A stretch of 64,000 nt of DNA, from contig NZ_LGAK01000010.1 in NCBI RefSeq assembly GCF_001292705.1, positions 62,001 to 126,000 on the forward strand, in the 5' to 3' direction. Shown here one piece after another: positions 8,918-18,686 of this stretch. Under the pieces are notes generated by a model. The model was not told where the DNA came from. It made no database searches and saw nothing but the letters and a program-made list of their open reading frames with translations. Position 1 is the first letter of the stretch, and every line of letters begins with the position of its first letter. Position numbers and translations under genes: made by a program. The stretch comes from Marinagarivorans algicola. GTDB taxonomy: Bacteria; Pseudomonadota; Gammaproteobacteria; Pseudomonadales; Cellvibrionaceae.

Positions 8918-11900
8918 ATGCACAAGACCATCAAAACTCAAATGGAGCGTAAGTTATTTAAACGCTCTGCAATCGCCGCCTGTGTAATGACGGCTTTCGC
9001 CGCACAAGCACACGCACAAGACAACGAAGATCCAGCTGTACTAGAAGAAGTTGTTGTTTATGGTGTAAAACAAAGCCTACAAAATGCTCAAGATATAAAG
9101 CGTGACGCGGATACCTTTGTGGACGCGATTTCAGCATCAGACATAGGAGCTCTTCCAGATCGAAGTGTTCTAGAAGCTCTGCAACGTATACCGGGTGTTT
9201 CTATTGAGCGTTTTGCCTCAGCAGAAGATCCCGACCACTTCTCTGTAGAAGGTAGCGGTGTTGTTATTCGCGGCTTAACACAAACGCGAAGTGAGTTTAA
9301 CGGCCGTGATACCTTCACAGCCAACAATGGTCGCGGCCTAAGCTTCCAAGATGTTCCGCCCGAGCTTATGGGCGCCGTAGAAATATCTAAAAACCAAACT
9401 GCCGATATGGTAGAAGGTGGTATTTCAGGGACTGTAAACCTTAAAACACGCTTACCATTCGACTCTGACGAGCGAGTGATTGGCTTCTCAGCAGAGGCCA
9501 CTTACTCAGACCTGTCTGAAGAAACAACCCCGACAGGCTCGCTAATGTATAGCGATATCTGGGATACGGACGCCGGTAAATTTGGTTTTCTACTGAACGT
9601 CGCCGCCTCAAACCTTAAGTCTCGTACTGATGGTATACAGGTCGATAATTATGTTGCACGCACCAATATCAATAGCAGCGGCCAAGCTGGCACAAGCGAA
9701 GACGCTTTATACGTGCCCCGTGGTGCAAATATTCGTACGCAAGAGCACGATCGTGACCGCGAAGGCCTAGCTGCAGCACTCCAATGGGAAAACCCCAACG
9801 AAACCGTTGTTGTGACCGCTCAAGCCATTCGCTCAGAATCTACCGCCGCATGGATAGAGCATGCCTTAGAGTTCCAAGATACAGATTATGAAGGCAGCAT
9901 TTACGCCGCCAACGGCAGCGCACTGACTTTTAACGACGACAACTACTTTACCAGCGGCCTACTCGTCGCTGACTATGGCCCTGATAAGTATCGCTTTGAT
10001 CAAGAAGGTAACCCTGTTGGTCTCACAACCACTCGCGGCCCAATTGGTCAATTTGGAGCAAAATATGCTGCTTTAACACGGTCAAACGAAAATACTAACA
10101 CCGTGAATGATTTTGGCCTAAATATTACTTTTAATCCCAATGATCGTTTAAGTGTTTCGATTGACGGTCAATATGTTGATGCAGAAGTCGAAAACCTTGA
10201 CTTCACCTTAATGAATGGCACTTTTGCTGCACTTCAGCTTGATACACGTGGCAGCACTCCTAACGCTACATTTATTGATCCGTTTATTTCGAATGCCGCA
10301 AACTCACCTGCAGGTGATGACCACTTTGCTTCAAACAGCTCTTACTTTGCTCGCTCAGCGATGGATCACACAGAGGAGAGTAGCGGTAATTCTAGCGCAT
10401 TTGCGATTGATGCCGATTACGAGCTAGAGTCGAAGTTCTTTACCTCGATTGAAGGTGGCGTACGCTTTTCTGCACGCGAGCAAGAAAACAGATGGGCCCG
10501 CTATAACTGGAAATCCCTTTCTGAATCTTGGTCTAATTATGGCGAGTACGGCCCTGCTGGCCAAACAGATCAAGGGAATGCTGGACCTAAATGGTTAGAC
10601 TCAAGCTTTGGGGATAGAGCCGAACACGAGCAATACAGCTTTGACAACTTCCATCGCGGTGGCGTGTTTGGCAATGAAGGTCAAAACTTTGTCTTCCCAA
10701 GTGTTGCTTTAGTGCAAGATTATGATCGTGCCCGCCAGCAGCTATCTGAAGGTGCATTTAGCGGTAGCCAATGGCGCCCACTACCTGATCGTATTCTAGA
10801 AAATGAAACTGGCGACCCCCTTAGTGCCGACGGCACTAACTGCTGGAGCCCCGATTGTTACGTGCCGGTAGCCACTAACAATGGGTACACCAACTCAGAA
10901 ATCAATACGCTCACAGAAGATACCAAATCGGCTTATATCAAAATGAACTTTGGTAGTGAAGATACCGAAATCCGCTACTCAGGTAACTTTGGCTTACGCT
11001 ATGTAAATATCGATAGCTCAACGGCAGGTTTTACAGTATTTCCTGACTTAACGCCAGATAATCCAGGCGACCCTAAAAGCGATCTACCAATTGCCGACAG
11101 AAACTTTGGCAATAAAGCTGTTGTTGCTGAAACTGCAGACGCTAGCTATTCCACTGTATTACCAAGCTTTAACATTAAGCTAGGCGTTACTGATGACGTG
11201 ATTATGCGCTTTGCTCTGTCGAAAGCCATCGCATTACCTGATTTAGGCAAAAAACGTAACTACACCGTTATTGATGAAGATAATGTTGTAGAGATTGATG
11301 ATGACAATTCGGTCGTCAACTTTTATAAAGCTGAAGCAGGCAACCCATTCTTAAAACCTATGGAAGCTGTACAGTATGACATGTCTTTTGAATGGTACTT
11401 CTCTGATGTAGGCTCCTTAAGTGCCACCATGTTTGGTAAAAAACTTAAAAATTACTTCATTGATGGCGCCTTTCCACGCCAATTTACCAATAATGGCGCA
11501 ACCAGAACCGTAGAAGTTACCGGTGCTAGTAATGGTGCCAAAGGCGATATTAACGGTTACGAAATTGCTTACCAACAGTTTTACGACTTTTTACCCGGTG
11601 CCTGGTCTGGCCTTGGTATGCAGTTTAACTACACCTACGTAGGTAACAGCGGCACACCAAACTCTGGGCTTGGCAACAACCCCGATGGCGAAGACCATAG
11701 CGATTTTGCATTTGGTAACCTGCCACTACAAGGCTTATCAAAAGATACCGCTAACATTGCTGTTATGTACCAGCTTGCTCCTGTGGAAATGCGTTTAGCC
11801 TACAACTGGCGTTCAGAGTACTTACTCACCACTCGCGATGTGATCACCAAGCTCCCTATTTTCTCAGATGCGACAGGCCAGCTTGACGGCTCTATCTTCT

Positions 11901-12061
11901 TTGATGTGGGCGAGTACTTTAAAATTGGCTTACAAGCAACCAACTTAACCAACGAAGAAACCAAAACATTAATGCAAGTTGATAATAATGGTACTAAAGT
12001 TGGCCGTTCGTGGTTTGTTAACGACCGTCGCTTCTCTTTTGTTGTTCGTGGTTCGTTCTAA
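8918..12061 (+). CDS. TonB-dependent outer membrane receptor (Caulobacter/Xanthomonas type)
   Basis: This 1047-residue protein has a signal peptide ending at about residue 34 (AAQAHAQ), a TonB box (EEVVVYG), a plug domain containing DIGALPDRSVLEALQRIPGVSIER, and a 22-strand barrel that ends in Phe. The long barrel and plug sequence fit the TonB-Xanth-Caul subfamily, usually used for oligosaccharides or other large nutrients rather than siderophores. The three downstream halogenase-family genes are on the same strand, but a strong terminator at 12085-12113 intervenes, so they are reached by read-through or a separate promoter. The ligand cannot be read from sequence. Because receptor and halogenase genes recur together in related bacteria, the cargo may relate to the halogenase substrate; this is inference. 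Confidence 0.93.
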   Translation: MHKTIKTQMERKLFKRSAIAACVMTAFAAQAHAQDNEDPAVLEEVVVYGVKQSLQNAQDIKRDADTFVDAISASDIGALPDRSVLEALQRIPGVSIERFASAEDPDHFSVEGSGVVIRGLTQTRSEFNGRDTFTANNGRGLSFQDVPPELMGAVEISKNQTADMVEGGISGTVNLKTRLPFDSDERVIGFSAEATYSDLSEETTPTGSLMYSDIWDTDAGKFGFLLNVAASNLKSRTDGIQVDNYVARTNINSSGQAGTSEDALYVPRGANIRTQEHDRDREGLAAALQWENPNETVVVTAQAIRSESTAAWIEHALEFQDTDYEGSIYAANGSALTFNDDNYFTSGLLVADYGPDKYRFDQEGNPVGLTTTRGPIGQFGAKYAALTRSNENTNTVNDFGLNITFNPNDRLSVSIDGQYVDAEVENLDFTLMNGTFAALQLDTRGSTPNATFIDPFISNAANSPAGDDHFASNSSYFARSAMDHTEESSGNSSAFAIDADYELESKFFTSIEGGVRFSAREQENRWARYNWKSLSESWSNYGEYGPAGQTDQGNAGPKWLDSSFGDRAEHEQYSFDNFHRGGVFGNEGQNFVFPSVALVQDYDRARQQLSEGAFSGSQWRPLPDRILENETGDPLSADGTNCWSPDCYVPVATNNGYTNSEINTLTEDTKSAYIKMNFGSEDTEIRYSGNFGLRYVNIDSSTAGFTVFPDLTPDNPGDPKSDLPIADRNFGNKAVVAETADASYSTVLPSFNIKLGVTDDVIMRFALSKAIALPDLGKKRNYTVIDEDNVVEIDDDNSVVNFYKAEAGNPFLKPMEAVQYDMSFEWYFSDVGSLSATMFGKKLKNYFIDGAFPRQFTNNGATRTVEVTGASNGAKGDINGYEIAYQQFYDFLPGAWSGLGMQFNYTYVGNSGTPNSGLGNNPDGEDHSDFAFGNLPLQGLSKDTANIAVMYQLAPVEMRLAYNWRSEYLLTTRDVITKLPIFSDATGQLDGSIFFDVGEYFKIGLQATNLTNEETKTLMQVDNNGTKVGRSWFVNDRRFSFVVRGSF

Positions 12062-12084
12062 CGCACAATAACTTAGCATTATAG

Positions 12085-12113
12085 AAGCGCACCGAAAGGT
12101 GCGCTTTTTTTTT
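12085..12113 (+). terminator. Strong Rho-independent terminator after the receptor gene
   Basis: A perfect 9-bp stem, AAGCGCACC with GGTGCGCTT, closes a GAAA tetraloop and is followed by nine T. It lies 23 bp past the receptor stop and 24 bp before the first halogenase gene. Confidence 0.95.
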
Positions 12114-12136
12114 AATCGGAATTCGACATATCCATT

Positions 12137-13642
12137 ATGAATAAACTCAATATTGTTGTGGTAGGAGGTGGCACTGCGGGTTGGATGAGTGCTCTAGCAC
12201 TGTTAAAACTTAAAAAAAACACACTAGCCACGCTCACTGTTATTGAATCTCAGCGCATTGGTAGTGTCGGTGTTGGCGAAGCCACAATACCAACCATTAA
12301 AGCTTTCCATCAGGCCCTAGGTATCGATGAGCAAGCATTCATCCGTGCAACTAATGCCACCTATAAACTCGGTATCCAATTTGAAAATTGGGGGCCATCA
12401 CCTTATATACACCCTTTTGGTGAGTACGGAAAAAGCATTGCTGGTATCGATTTCCATCAAGTGCTAAAGCATCATATAAACAATAGCCCGTCACAGAATA
12501 TTGACGACTACAGCTTGCCGATTGCACTGTGTAAACTCAATAAATTCTCGCCCAATACAACCTATCAAGAACACAATTTTGCGTACGCCTACCACCTTGA
12601 TGCCAAAAAATACGCAGTATTTCTACAACAGCAATGCCAAGCATTAGGTGCTGTGCACATTAGCGATACAGTCAGTGATATCAGCCATCATGCCAATGGC
12701 CACATACAATCAGTCACTCTCAGTAACGGGAAGAGCATTACCGGTGATTTATTTATTGATTGCACTGGTTTTAAAAGCTTACTGCTGCGCCCTCAAAAAG
12801 AGGTAACTTTTGAAAATTGGCAACACTGGCTACCAAGCGATACCGCAATCCCCTTTGCCACCCCCACACAAAATACCGCCGACATACGCCCTTACACCCG
12901 CTCAATTGCGCATGACTACGGGTGGCGATGGGAAATCCCCCTCGCCTCGCGCACAGGCAATGGCTATATATTTTCTAGCCAATACCTAAGTGAAGAGCAA
13001 GCAAGAAAAAATATTCTGCACGAGTTCCCCGAGCTCAAACCCGAAGATTTACGTCCCAGTATTACATTTAAAACAGGCCGATACTCTCATAATTGGAAAA
13101 ACAATGTGGTAGCCATTGGTTTATCTGCAGGCTTTTTAGAGCCGCTTGAATCAACCAGTATTTATTTGATCCAGGCCGCCATTATGAACCTTGTAGAATT
13201 ACTACCAGAGGTAATCAGCACAACACAGCCTGAACCCTTAGTGCAGGAACTAGAATTCAACCTAAGAATGAACCGTGAGTGGGAAACCGTCCGCGACTTC
13301 TTAATTTTACATTACAAATGTGCAAACCTATCCAGTAGCCCTTTTTGGGAATATTGTAAGCATATGGACATCCCAGCCACTCTAGCAAAAAAAATAGCCC
13401 TCTACAAAAGCTCGGGCAGCATCTTAGAAAACATAGATGAGATTTTTTTACAGCCTAGCTGGTTAGCCGTTTTTAACGGACAAAACGTAGAAAGTACACA
13501 AGGCAATATAAGAATAAGTGCTCTACCCAAAAACAAGGTCTCTGACATGATAAACCACTTATATCATTCCATCCAAGTCAGTGCCCAACAAACTCCTGAT
13601 TACGCGGCAACGTTATTACAAACACACAATAACTTAAAATAA
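12137..13642 (+). CDS. Flavin-dependent tryptophan halogenase family protein (1)
   Basis: This 501-residue enzyme shows the full flavin-dependent halogenase signature. It has an N-terminal FAD motif (VVVGGGTAGWMSA, about 7-19), VGVGEATIP (44-52), a lysine in NATYKLGIQF at residue 77 that aligns with the catalytic Lys79 of PrnA, the W263-R-W-E-I-P268 motif that distinguishes halogenases from monooxygenases, and GFLEPLESTS toward the C-terminus. Such enzymes use FADH2, O2 and halide to make hypohalous acid. Homologues next to TonB receptors in marine and plant-associated bacteria often prefer bromide and indole-like substrates, but the native substrate is unknown. No flavin reductase gene is nearby. 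The start is 24 bp after a strong terminator. Confidence 0.88.
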   Translation: MNKLNIVVVGGGTAGWMSALALLKLKKNTLATLTVIESQRIGSVGVGEATIPTIKAFHQALGIDEQAFIRATNATYKLGIQFENWGPSPYIHPFGEYGKSIAGIDFHQVLKHHINNSPSQNIDDYSLPIALCKLNKFSPNTTYQEHNFAYAYHLDAKKYAVFLQQQCQALGAVHISDTVSDISHHANGHIQSVTLSNGKSITGDLFIDCTGFKSLLLRPQKEVTFENWQHWLPSDTAIPFATPTQNTADIRPYTRSIAHDYGWRWEIPLASRTGNGYIFSSQYLSEEQARKNILHEFPELKPEDLRPSITFKTGRYSHNWKNNVVAIGLSAGFLEPLESTSIYLIQAAIMNLVELLPEVISTTQPEPLVQELEFNLRMNREWETVRDFLILHYKCANLSSSPFWEYCKHMDIPATLAKKIALYKSSGSILENIDEIFLQPSWLAVFNGQNVESTQGNIRISALPKNKVSDMINHLYHSIQVSAQQTPDYAATLLQTHNNLK

Positions 13643-13643
13643 A

Positions 13644-14936
13644 GTGACAACCATGCCTAACCCTCCTCCCAATATCATTGTTCGCGGCAACCCACTTGAA
13701 GCATGCCTTACAGCGATTGTACTCAAAGTACAGCTAGGCAATGCACTGAATGTATGTCTCGAGTTAAAACCCTCAAACTCATCAAGCTACCCCACCTCTA
13801 TTCAGGCCTCGCATTGTGATGCGCACACCGCCTCTCAATTACAAAAAATGGGGGTTGATCTTAGACAGCTATTAAAAAGCGGCGATGCAGAGTTTGCCTT
13901 AGGGATCAATCATAGACACATAAATTCAACAAAAAATGTTTTTTTACCCTTCGGTCATTACGGCGCAACCATTCACAAAAAACCCTTTTACTTATCATAT
14001 TTAGAGCACGTCAAAAATTTAGACCCCCCTCATTCAATTAACGATTACTCTCTCGCCTATCAGCTTGCACATGCTAATAATATGGGATTTTCTTCTGACC
14101 AATCATCACCGCTTTGTGAACTTGAATATTGTTATACACTCAAGCACGATGCAATTACTCCCACACTGATAGCTTACGCTCAATCACTTGGCATACACGC
14201 CCTCGATAAAAAGTACAAGCATAATATCGATTTAATCATACTAGCCGAAGGCTTAGGTGATATCGATATTATGCATAAACGCACTGATAGCACGTGCCTT
14301 AAAAACCACATATCACTGCAGCATGCTGAATCAAGCGTCACCTATAGTATTGTAACAGGCTCTAGTGAGCATATTCACATGCTGAATACACCATCAGAAA
14401 AAGCCCCAACATATCAACAATCATCTTATGGTGATACAAAGGTATTACATTTAAAAAATAGCCATTTAGGGCTATTTTCTCAAGCGGGGTTCATCAGTAC
14501 ACACATTAATATAAGCACGCTAGTTGCAAATAATATTCTAATCAATAATGACACCATACAAATACCAACAATACAGCTTGAACATGAACAGCTAAGAATA
14601 CATACAGCCGATATTTTTATGTATAGCGCCATCGCGTATCTTTTTAATCAGGCAACGATAGCGAACCCAAAGACCACAACGGCAATTGAACACGCATTAA
14701 AACTTTTTGAAGATAGTGTACAAATTTCTCATGTCATTCCTCCTCACATTAAATCTTATTGGCCATATTTTTGTATTTTAGTTTCTGAGCAAAAAGCACA
14801 AAGCTTACCCACTCCTTCACACCCGATTAGTGTGCCCATTCAGTATACAGAACGAATTAAACATATCTTTAGGCAAACAACGGTACAGTGTGCCAACTAT
14901 AAAAATTTTAAACAGCATTTAGTAGGTATCTTATGA
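13644..14936 (+). CDS. Degenerate halogenase-family protein, probable pseudoenzyme
   Basis: This intact 430-residue frame starts at GTG 13644, or ATG 13653 in the same frame, 1 bp after the first halogenase stop. It is a divergent relative of its neighbours: GVDLRQLLKSGDAEFALGIN lines up with the segment containing the catalytic lysine, and LPFGHYG (101-107) and NDYSLAYQ (133-140) match both flanking enzymes. The residue aligned with the catalytic lysine is Ala85. The N-terminal FAD glycines are reduced to NIIVRGNPLEACLTA, and WxWxIP and FLEPLEST are absent. It overlaps the third gene by 4 bp, so it is maintained in a coupled operon. It may be a structural or regulatory partner, or a gene in decay that has kept its frame. 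Confidence 0.7.
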   Translation: MTTMPNPPPNIIVRGNPLEACLTAIVLKVQLGNALNVCLELKPSNSSSYPTSIQASHCDAHTASQLQKMGVDLRQLLKSGDAEFALGINHRHINSTKNVFLPFGHYGATIHKKPFYLSYLEHVKNLDPPHSINDYSLAYQLAHANNMGFSSDQSSPLCELEYCYTLKHDAITPTLIAYAQSLGIHALDKKYKHNIDLIILAEGLGDIDIMHKRTDSTCLKNHISLQHAESSVTYSIVTGSSEHIHMLNTPSEKAPTYQQSSYGDTKVLHLKNSHLGLFSQAGFISTHINISTLVANNILINNDTIQIPTIQLEHEQLRIHTADIFMYSAIAYLFNQATIANPKTTTAIEHALKLFEDSVQISHVIPPHIKSYWPYFCILVSEQKAQSLPTPSHPISVPIQYTERIKHIFRQTTVQCANYKNFKQHLVGIL

Positions 14937-16423
14937 GCAACCCAATAAGAAAAATTATCATTGTTGGCGGGGGCAGTGCTGGATGGATGACCGCTGCCTA
15001 TTTGTCACGTTTTTTACCCAAAGAGTCTTTTTCTATTACATTAATAGAATCAACAAGCATTGAAACTATTGGGGTAGGAGAGGCCACTATCCCACCGATT
15101 CATTCATTTAATGCCGCGCTCGGTATTGATGAAGCAACGTTTTTGAAAGAGACAAATGCAACAATAAAATTGGGCATTGAATTTACTCACTGGTCGCAGA
15201 TAAATAGTCAATACTTTCACCCCTTTGGCACTCTTGGGCGTGCTACAGGTAAAGTGCCTTTCCATCATTATTGGATACGCAGCCTTATTAATCACAACAA
15301 TACCAACCTTGCTCAATACTCTATAGAAACTGTCGCCGCTTATAATCATCGCTTTCAGCACCCTTCGGGGCAAGCCAATTCACCTCTCGAAAACTTTGGT
15401 TATGCATATCATTTTGATGCCGCTATGTATGCACGACTACTGAAACAAAAAGCACTTGAGCAAGGTGTCAATCATGTTCAAAAAACAGTGCGTAATATTG
15501 CGCTCAAAGATTCCAACGGTTTTATTGATAAGTTGATATTTGATGACGGAAGTGAATTAGAGGGTGACTTATTTATTGACTGCACAGGCTTTGCCGCTTT
15601 ACTGATAGAAAAAACATTACATGTAGGCTACGAAGACTGGAGCGAAGAACTATTGTGCAATAGGGCCATCGCGATTCCAACTGATGAGCAGCACCCCCAC
15701 CCCTACACTCAAGCTATTGCTCACCCTTTTGGTTGGCAGTGGCGCATTCCGCTCCAGCATAGGACCGGTAACGGCATTGTGTACTCTAACCAGCATATCT
15801 CTGATGATGAGGCTGAGCATACATTACGCAAAAACTTAAAAGGACAGCCGCTCAAAGACCCCAACTATATTCGCTTTACAACAGGTAAGCGTAAAGAGCA
15901 GTGGGCTAAAAATTGTATTGCTGTTGGTTTATCGGGCGGGTTTTTAGAGCCCCTAGAGTCAACCAGCTTGCATTTAACGCAATTATCAATCACTCGGATT
16001 CTCGATTTCATACCCCATGGTCAAATCACTCAACCCGCAATAACCGCATTTAACAGTGGCATGCATAAAACTTACAACGAGATTAAAGATTTTATTATTT
16101 TGCACTACAAATTAACGCAAAGAGATGACAGTGAATTTTGGCGTATCTGTAAAACCATGCCCATTAGCGACACACTTAAACTTAAAGTAGAGCTCTTTCA
16201 AAAGACAGGCAACATTATTAAAGATCAAGAAGAATTTTTTAGACAAACAAGCTGGCTAGCGGTTATGTATGGACAAGGTGTCACACCAGAAAATCACCAC
16301 CCAATGGCCAACGGTATTACCGAGCAAGATCTCTTTGGCTTACTTAACAGCACCAGTGAAGTCATTAAACAAACGGTGCAGCATATGCCGACACATCACG
16401 CATTACTGCAACGTATTCGGTGA
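14933..16423 (+). CDS. Flavin-dependent tryptophan halogenase family protein (2)
   Basis: This 496-residue enzyme has the FAD motif IIVGGGSAGWMTA (about 9-21), IGVGEATIP, a lysine at position 79 within NATIKLGIEF that matches the catalytic lysine of PrnA, W268-Q-W-R-I-P273, and GFLEPLESTS. All catalytic features of a flavin-dependent halogenase are present. Its ATG overlaps the stop of the degenerate middle gene (ATGA), with AGGT a few bases before, so translation is coupled. It is a clear paralogue of the first gene. Together the three form an operon downstream of a TonB receptor; the substrate is unknown. Confidence 0.88.
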   Translation: MSNPIRKIIIVGGGSAGWMTAAYLSRFLPKESFSITLIESTSIETIGVGEATIPPIHSFNAALGIDEATFLKETNATIKLGIEFTHWSQINSQYFHPFGTLGRATGKVPFHHYWIRSLINHNNTNLAQYSIETVAAYNHRFQHPSGQANSPLENFGYAYHFDAAMYARLLKQKALEQGVNHVQKTVRNIALKDSNGFIDKLIFDDGSELEGDLFIDCTGFAALLIEKTLHVGYEDWSEELLCNRAIAIPTDEQHPHPYTQAIAHPFGWQWRIPLQHRTGNGIVYSNQHISDDEAEHTLRKNLKGQPLKDPNYIRFTTGKRKEQWAKNCIAVGLSGGFLEPLESTSLHLTQLSITRILDFIPHGQITQPAITAFNSGMHKTYNEIKDFIILHYKLTQRDDSEFWRICKTMPISDTLKLKVELFQKTGNIIKDQEEFFRQTSWLAVMYGQGVTPENHHPMANGITEQDLFGLLNSTSEVIKQTVQHMPTHHALLQRIR

Positions 16424-16448
16424 TAACAATATCAACAATTGAAAAAAA

Positions 16449-17123
16449 TTAAAAATATACCCTAAGTACCGTCTCGGCGACACACGCCAGACGGTTACTG
16501 CCATTGATTTCTACACTGACCTCACTCACTACATCCACACTGCGCTTAGCAGGAATTAAATCGATGAGTTTGGTGCGCGCGCGCACCGATGAGTTAGCTT
16601 TAACCGGAGAGGGGAAGCGCACGCGATTTAAACCATAATTCACTAACATGCGGGCTTCAGGGTAGGGATTATTTTGAAGGTTCACCGAGTCAGTCAATTT
16701 AGGAATAAGCGCCAAGGTTAAAAAGCCATGCGCAATAGTACAACCAAAAGGTGACTCTTTTTGTGCTCGTTCGGGATTGGTATGTATCCACTGCTCATCC
16801 CCGGTGACAGCCGCAAACTGATTAATGCACTCTTGTCCAATAACATGCCACTGCCCGCTATAGGTTTCTTCATCTAAGCGCTGATACCACTTATTATAAA
16901 AAGCCTGCGCTTCGGGGCTAATCACACGAGGAGCTTCAGGTTCGCGCTCAAAGAAGGGGTTAATCTTACCAACCCAGGGGTTATTCATGGTATTCGCCAG
17001 CGTCTCACTAAAGCGCTCTGATAAATTGCGCAGCTGGGGATCAAGGCGACCTTTAATATCAACCGTCTTAAATTGTTCACGAAAAATACGCTCTTTTTCT
17101 TTTAAGAACTCAACAACACTCAT
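16449..17123 (-). CDS. MaoC-like hot-dog fold hydratase
   Basis: This protein of about 224 residues has the (R)-hydratase signature: AVTGDEQWIHTNPERAQ followed by FGCTIAHGFLTLAL, which gives the catalytic Asp-His pair of MaoC-type enoyl-CoA hydratases. A C-terminal VNYGLNRVRFPSPV strand is also typical. Such enzymes hydrate trans-2-enoyl-CoA to (R)-3-hydroxyacyl-CoA in beta-oxidation or PHA metabolism. I prefer the ATG at 17123 (GGATGGA about 7 bp upstream) over the in-frame ATG at 17135. It is convergent with the halogenase operon (25-bp gap) and has no obvious link to it. Confidence 0.8.
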   Translation of the reverse strand: MSVVEFLKEKERIFREQFKTVDIKGRLDPQLRNLSERFSETLANTMNNPWVGKINPFFEREPEAPRVISPEAQAFYNKWYQRLDEETYSGQWHVIGQECINQFAAVTGDEQWIHTNPERAQKESPFGCTIAHGFLTLALIPKLTDSVNLQNNPYPEARMLVNYGLNRVRFPSPVKANSSVRARTKLIDLIPAKRSVDVVSEVSVEINGSNRLACVAETVLRVYF

Positions 17124-17231
17124 AGTAGATTCCATCCAAAATCAGTTATTTAAACGCTAATAACGAGCAACACGCCATAATACATGCTGCAATAAAAGGG
17201 TAAATCCATACGCACGCTATCGTATTTAGAT

Positions 17232-18062
17232 TTAAAACAGCTTAAATACCTTACCCACACCCACACCCACGGCTGCATAATGTTTTGTTTTCACTAGTGG
17301 GCTAGATTCAAATGCAGCATGCGATAAATTATCGTAACGAATATATGCACCCAACAGCCAGCCTTCGGTAAACTTTTTTACCGAGAGCTTAGCGTAGCTC
17401 CCTGAGTAACCAGCGCTGGCCGAGTACTCGGGGCGTTCAGCGGTGGCGTACTCAGGGAGTACAGTATAGTAATAGCTGTGGTATTTTTGACTGCCCCACA
17501 ATGCACCCGCAGAAACACCCAGCCCCCAGCCGTGATACATATTAGGCTTGCGCCATACTAGCCTAGGGTTAAACACATAACCTCGATAACGTACGCCCGC
17601 GCCACCAACAGTTGTGACTGCACGCAAAGGAAACCGCAAGCCCCAGCCGTGATTAAAACTAGGGCCGCTAAGTTTAACATTAATAGAGGGCCCCAACTCA
17701 AAAGCGGAATCCAATTTAGGCATACCTTCACGAGCAATATTTTCATCGCTATCAGCACTGAGCGAGGCATCGGCCGACAAGTTAATTTGCACGCGCACAT
17801 TTTCAAAAATTTCGCTGCGAGCACCGCCTTTATCTATTTTTAAATAACGCCCGCGATACAACACCAATGGTACAGGAATAAACTTATTATGCCGTTGATC
17901 AGACCCACGGTAGTCGGGCAACGCCTGCCCACCAATGCCCAAACCCACTTGCCATTTGGGCTGCTTAAGCGGTTTTTTGGCCAGTGCTTGAGCCATTACA
18001 GCACCACTGGTAACGCTGCCTATACAACCACACAATAATACACAAAGAATACGATACAACAC
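17232..18062 (-). CDS. MipA/OmpV family outer membrane protein
   Basis: This 276-residue protein has a signal peptide (residues 1-25, ending VMAQA) and a beta-barrel pattern with many alternating aromatic strands. The early GLGIGGQALPDYRGSDQ and later LVLYRGRYLKIDKGGARSEIFEN are typical of the MipA/OmpV family, which includes the MltA-interacting protein and Vibrio OmpV. It ends in an aromatic residue (KLF), as barrels usually do. It probably sits in the outer membrane; a murein-scaffold role is known for MipA only and is not shown here. Confidence 0.85.
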   Translation of the reverse strand: MLYRILCVLLCGCIGSVTSGAVMAQALAKKPLKQPKWQVGLGIGGQALPDYRGSDQRHNKFIPVPLVLYRGRYLKIDKGGARSEIFENVRVQINLSADASLSADSDENIAREGMPKLDSAFELGPSINVKLSGPSFNHGWGLRFPLRAVTTVGGAGVRYRGYVFNPRLVWRKPNMYHGWGLGVSAGALWGSQKYHSYYYTVLPEYATAERPEYSASAGYSGSYAKLSVKKFTEGWLLGAYIRYDNLSHAAFESSPLVKTKHYAAVGVGVGKVFKLF

Positions 18063-18203
18063 AAAAATTTACCCACAAGCGCGCCCGACAGCACATTAAA
18101 GCCAGCAGTTTACTTTAGGTATGAGTATCTACAAAACAAAACTCTAAATAAGCTATAAATGGCGCGCCAAGTAACATTCAAACCACGGTCGCTACAATTA
18201 ACG

Positions 18204-18686
18204 CTACAATTCAACCGGCCAGAGTTTTTGTGAGCTCTGATCGTACGCAGCCCATAACGCTTGGTAAGTTTGATTCACTTCGGGGTGAACATATTGCGGC
18301 CAAGTATCGGCGAGAGGCTTCAAGACGAAAGCATTTTTTAAAATTTCATCGCGCGGCAGCACCACACTATCAATGGTGCCCACTTTTTGGTCATACGTTA
18401 AAATATCAATATCCAAAGTACGACCGGCAAATTTAGGTTGCGTACGATCGCGACCATGAGCATCTTCAATATCGCGCAACACCTGCCAAAGCTCACCTAC
18501 CGCCAATTTTGTATTAATTTCTACCACCATATTTAAAAAGTTATCGCCATCAAAGCCAACAGCTTCGCTTTCATAAATTGGGGATAGCGTTAACTGACCA
18601 AAGGTTTTTGTAAGCGCCACCAGCGCCGCTTGAATACTGTGCACAGCATTTTGATTACTGCCCAGGCCCAACAACACAACGGCCAT
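18204..18686 (-). CDS. folK: HPPK, folate biosynthesis
   Basis: This 160-residue 2-amino-4-hydroxy-6-hydroxymethyldihydropteridine pyrophosphokinase transfers pyrophosphate from ATP to 6-hydroxymethyl-7,8-dihydropterin. It has the N-terminal LLGLGSNQN, the DGDNFLNMVVEI region, and the signature RDIEDAHGRDRTQPKFAGRTLDIDIL with paired metal-binding aspartates, then VLPRDEILKNAFVLKPL. It begins at the last base of folB, so tsaD-folB-folK is a tight operon. Confidence 0.95.
   Translation of the reverse strand: MAVVLLGLGSNQNAVHSIQAALVALTKTFGQLTLSPIYESEAVGFDGDNFLNMVVEINTKLAVGELWQVLRDIEDAHGRDRTQPKFAGRTLDIDILTYDQKVGTIDSVVLPRDEILKNAFVLKPLADTWPQYVHPEVNQTYQALWAAYDQSSQKLWPVEL

Noticed and set aside
9088-9501. 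137-codon minus frame inside the TonB receptor gene
   Set aside because: Shadow of the receptor gene; the plus-strand protein has clear TonB box and plug motifs.
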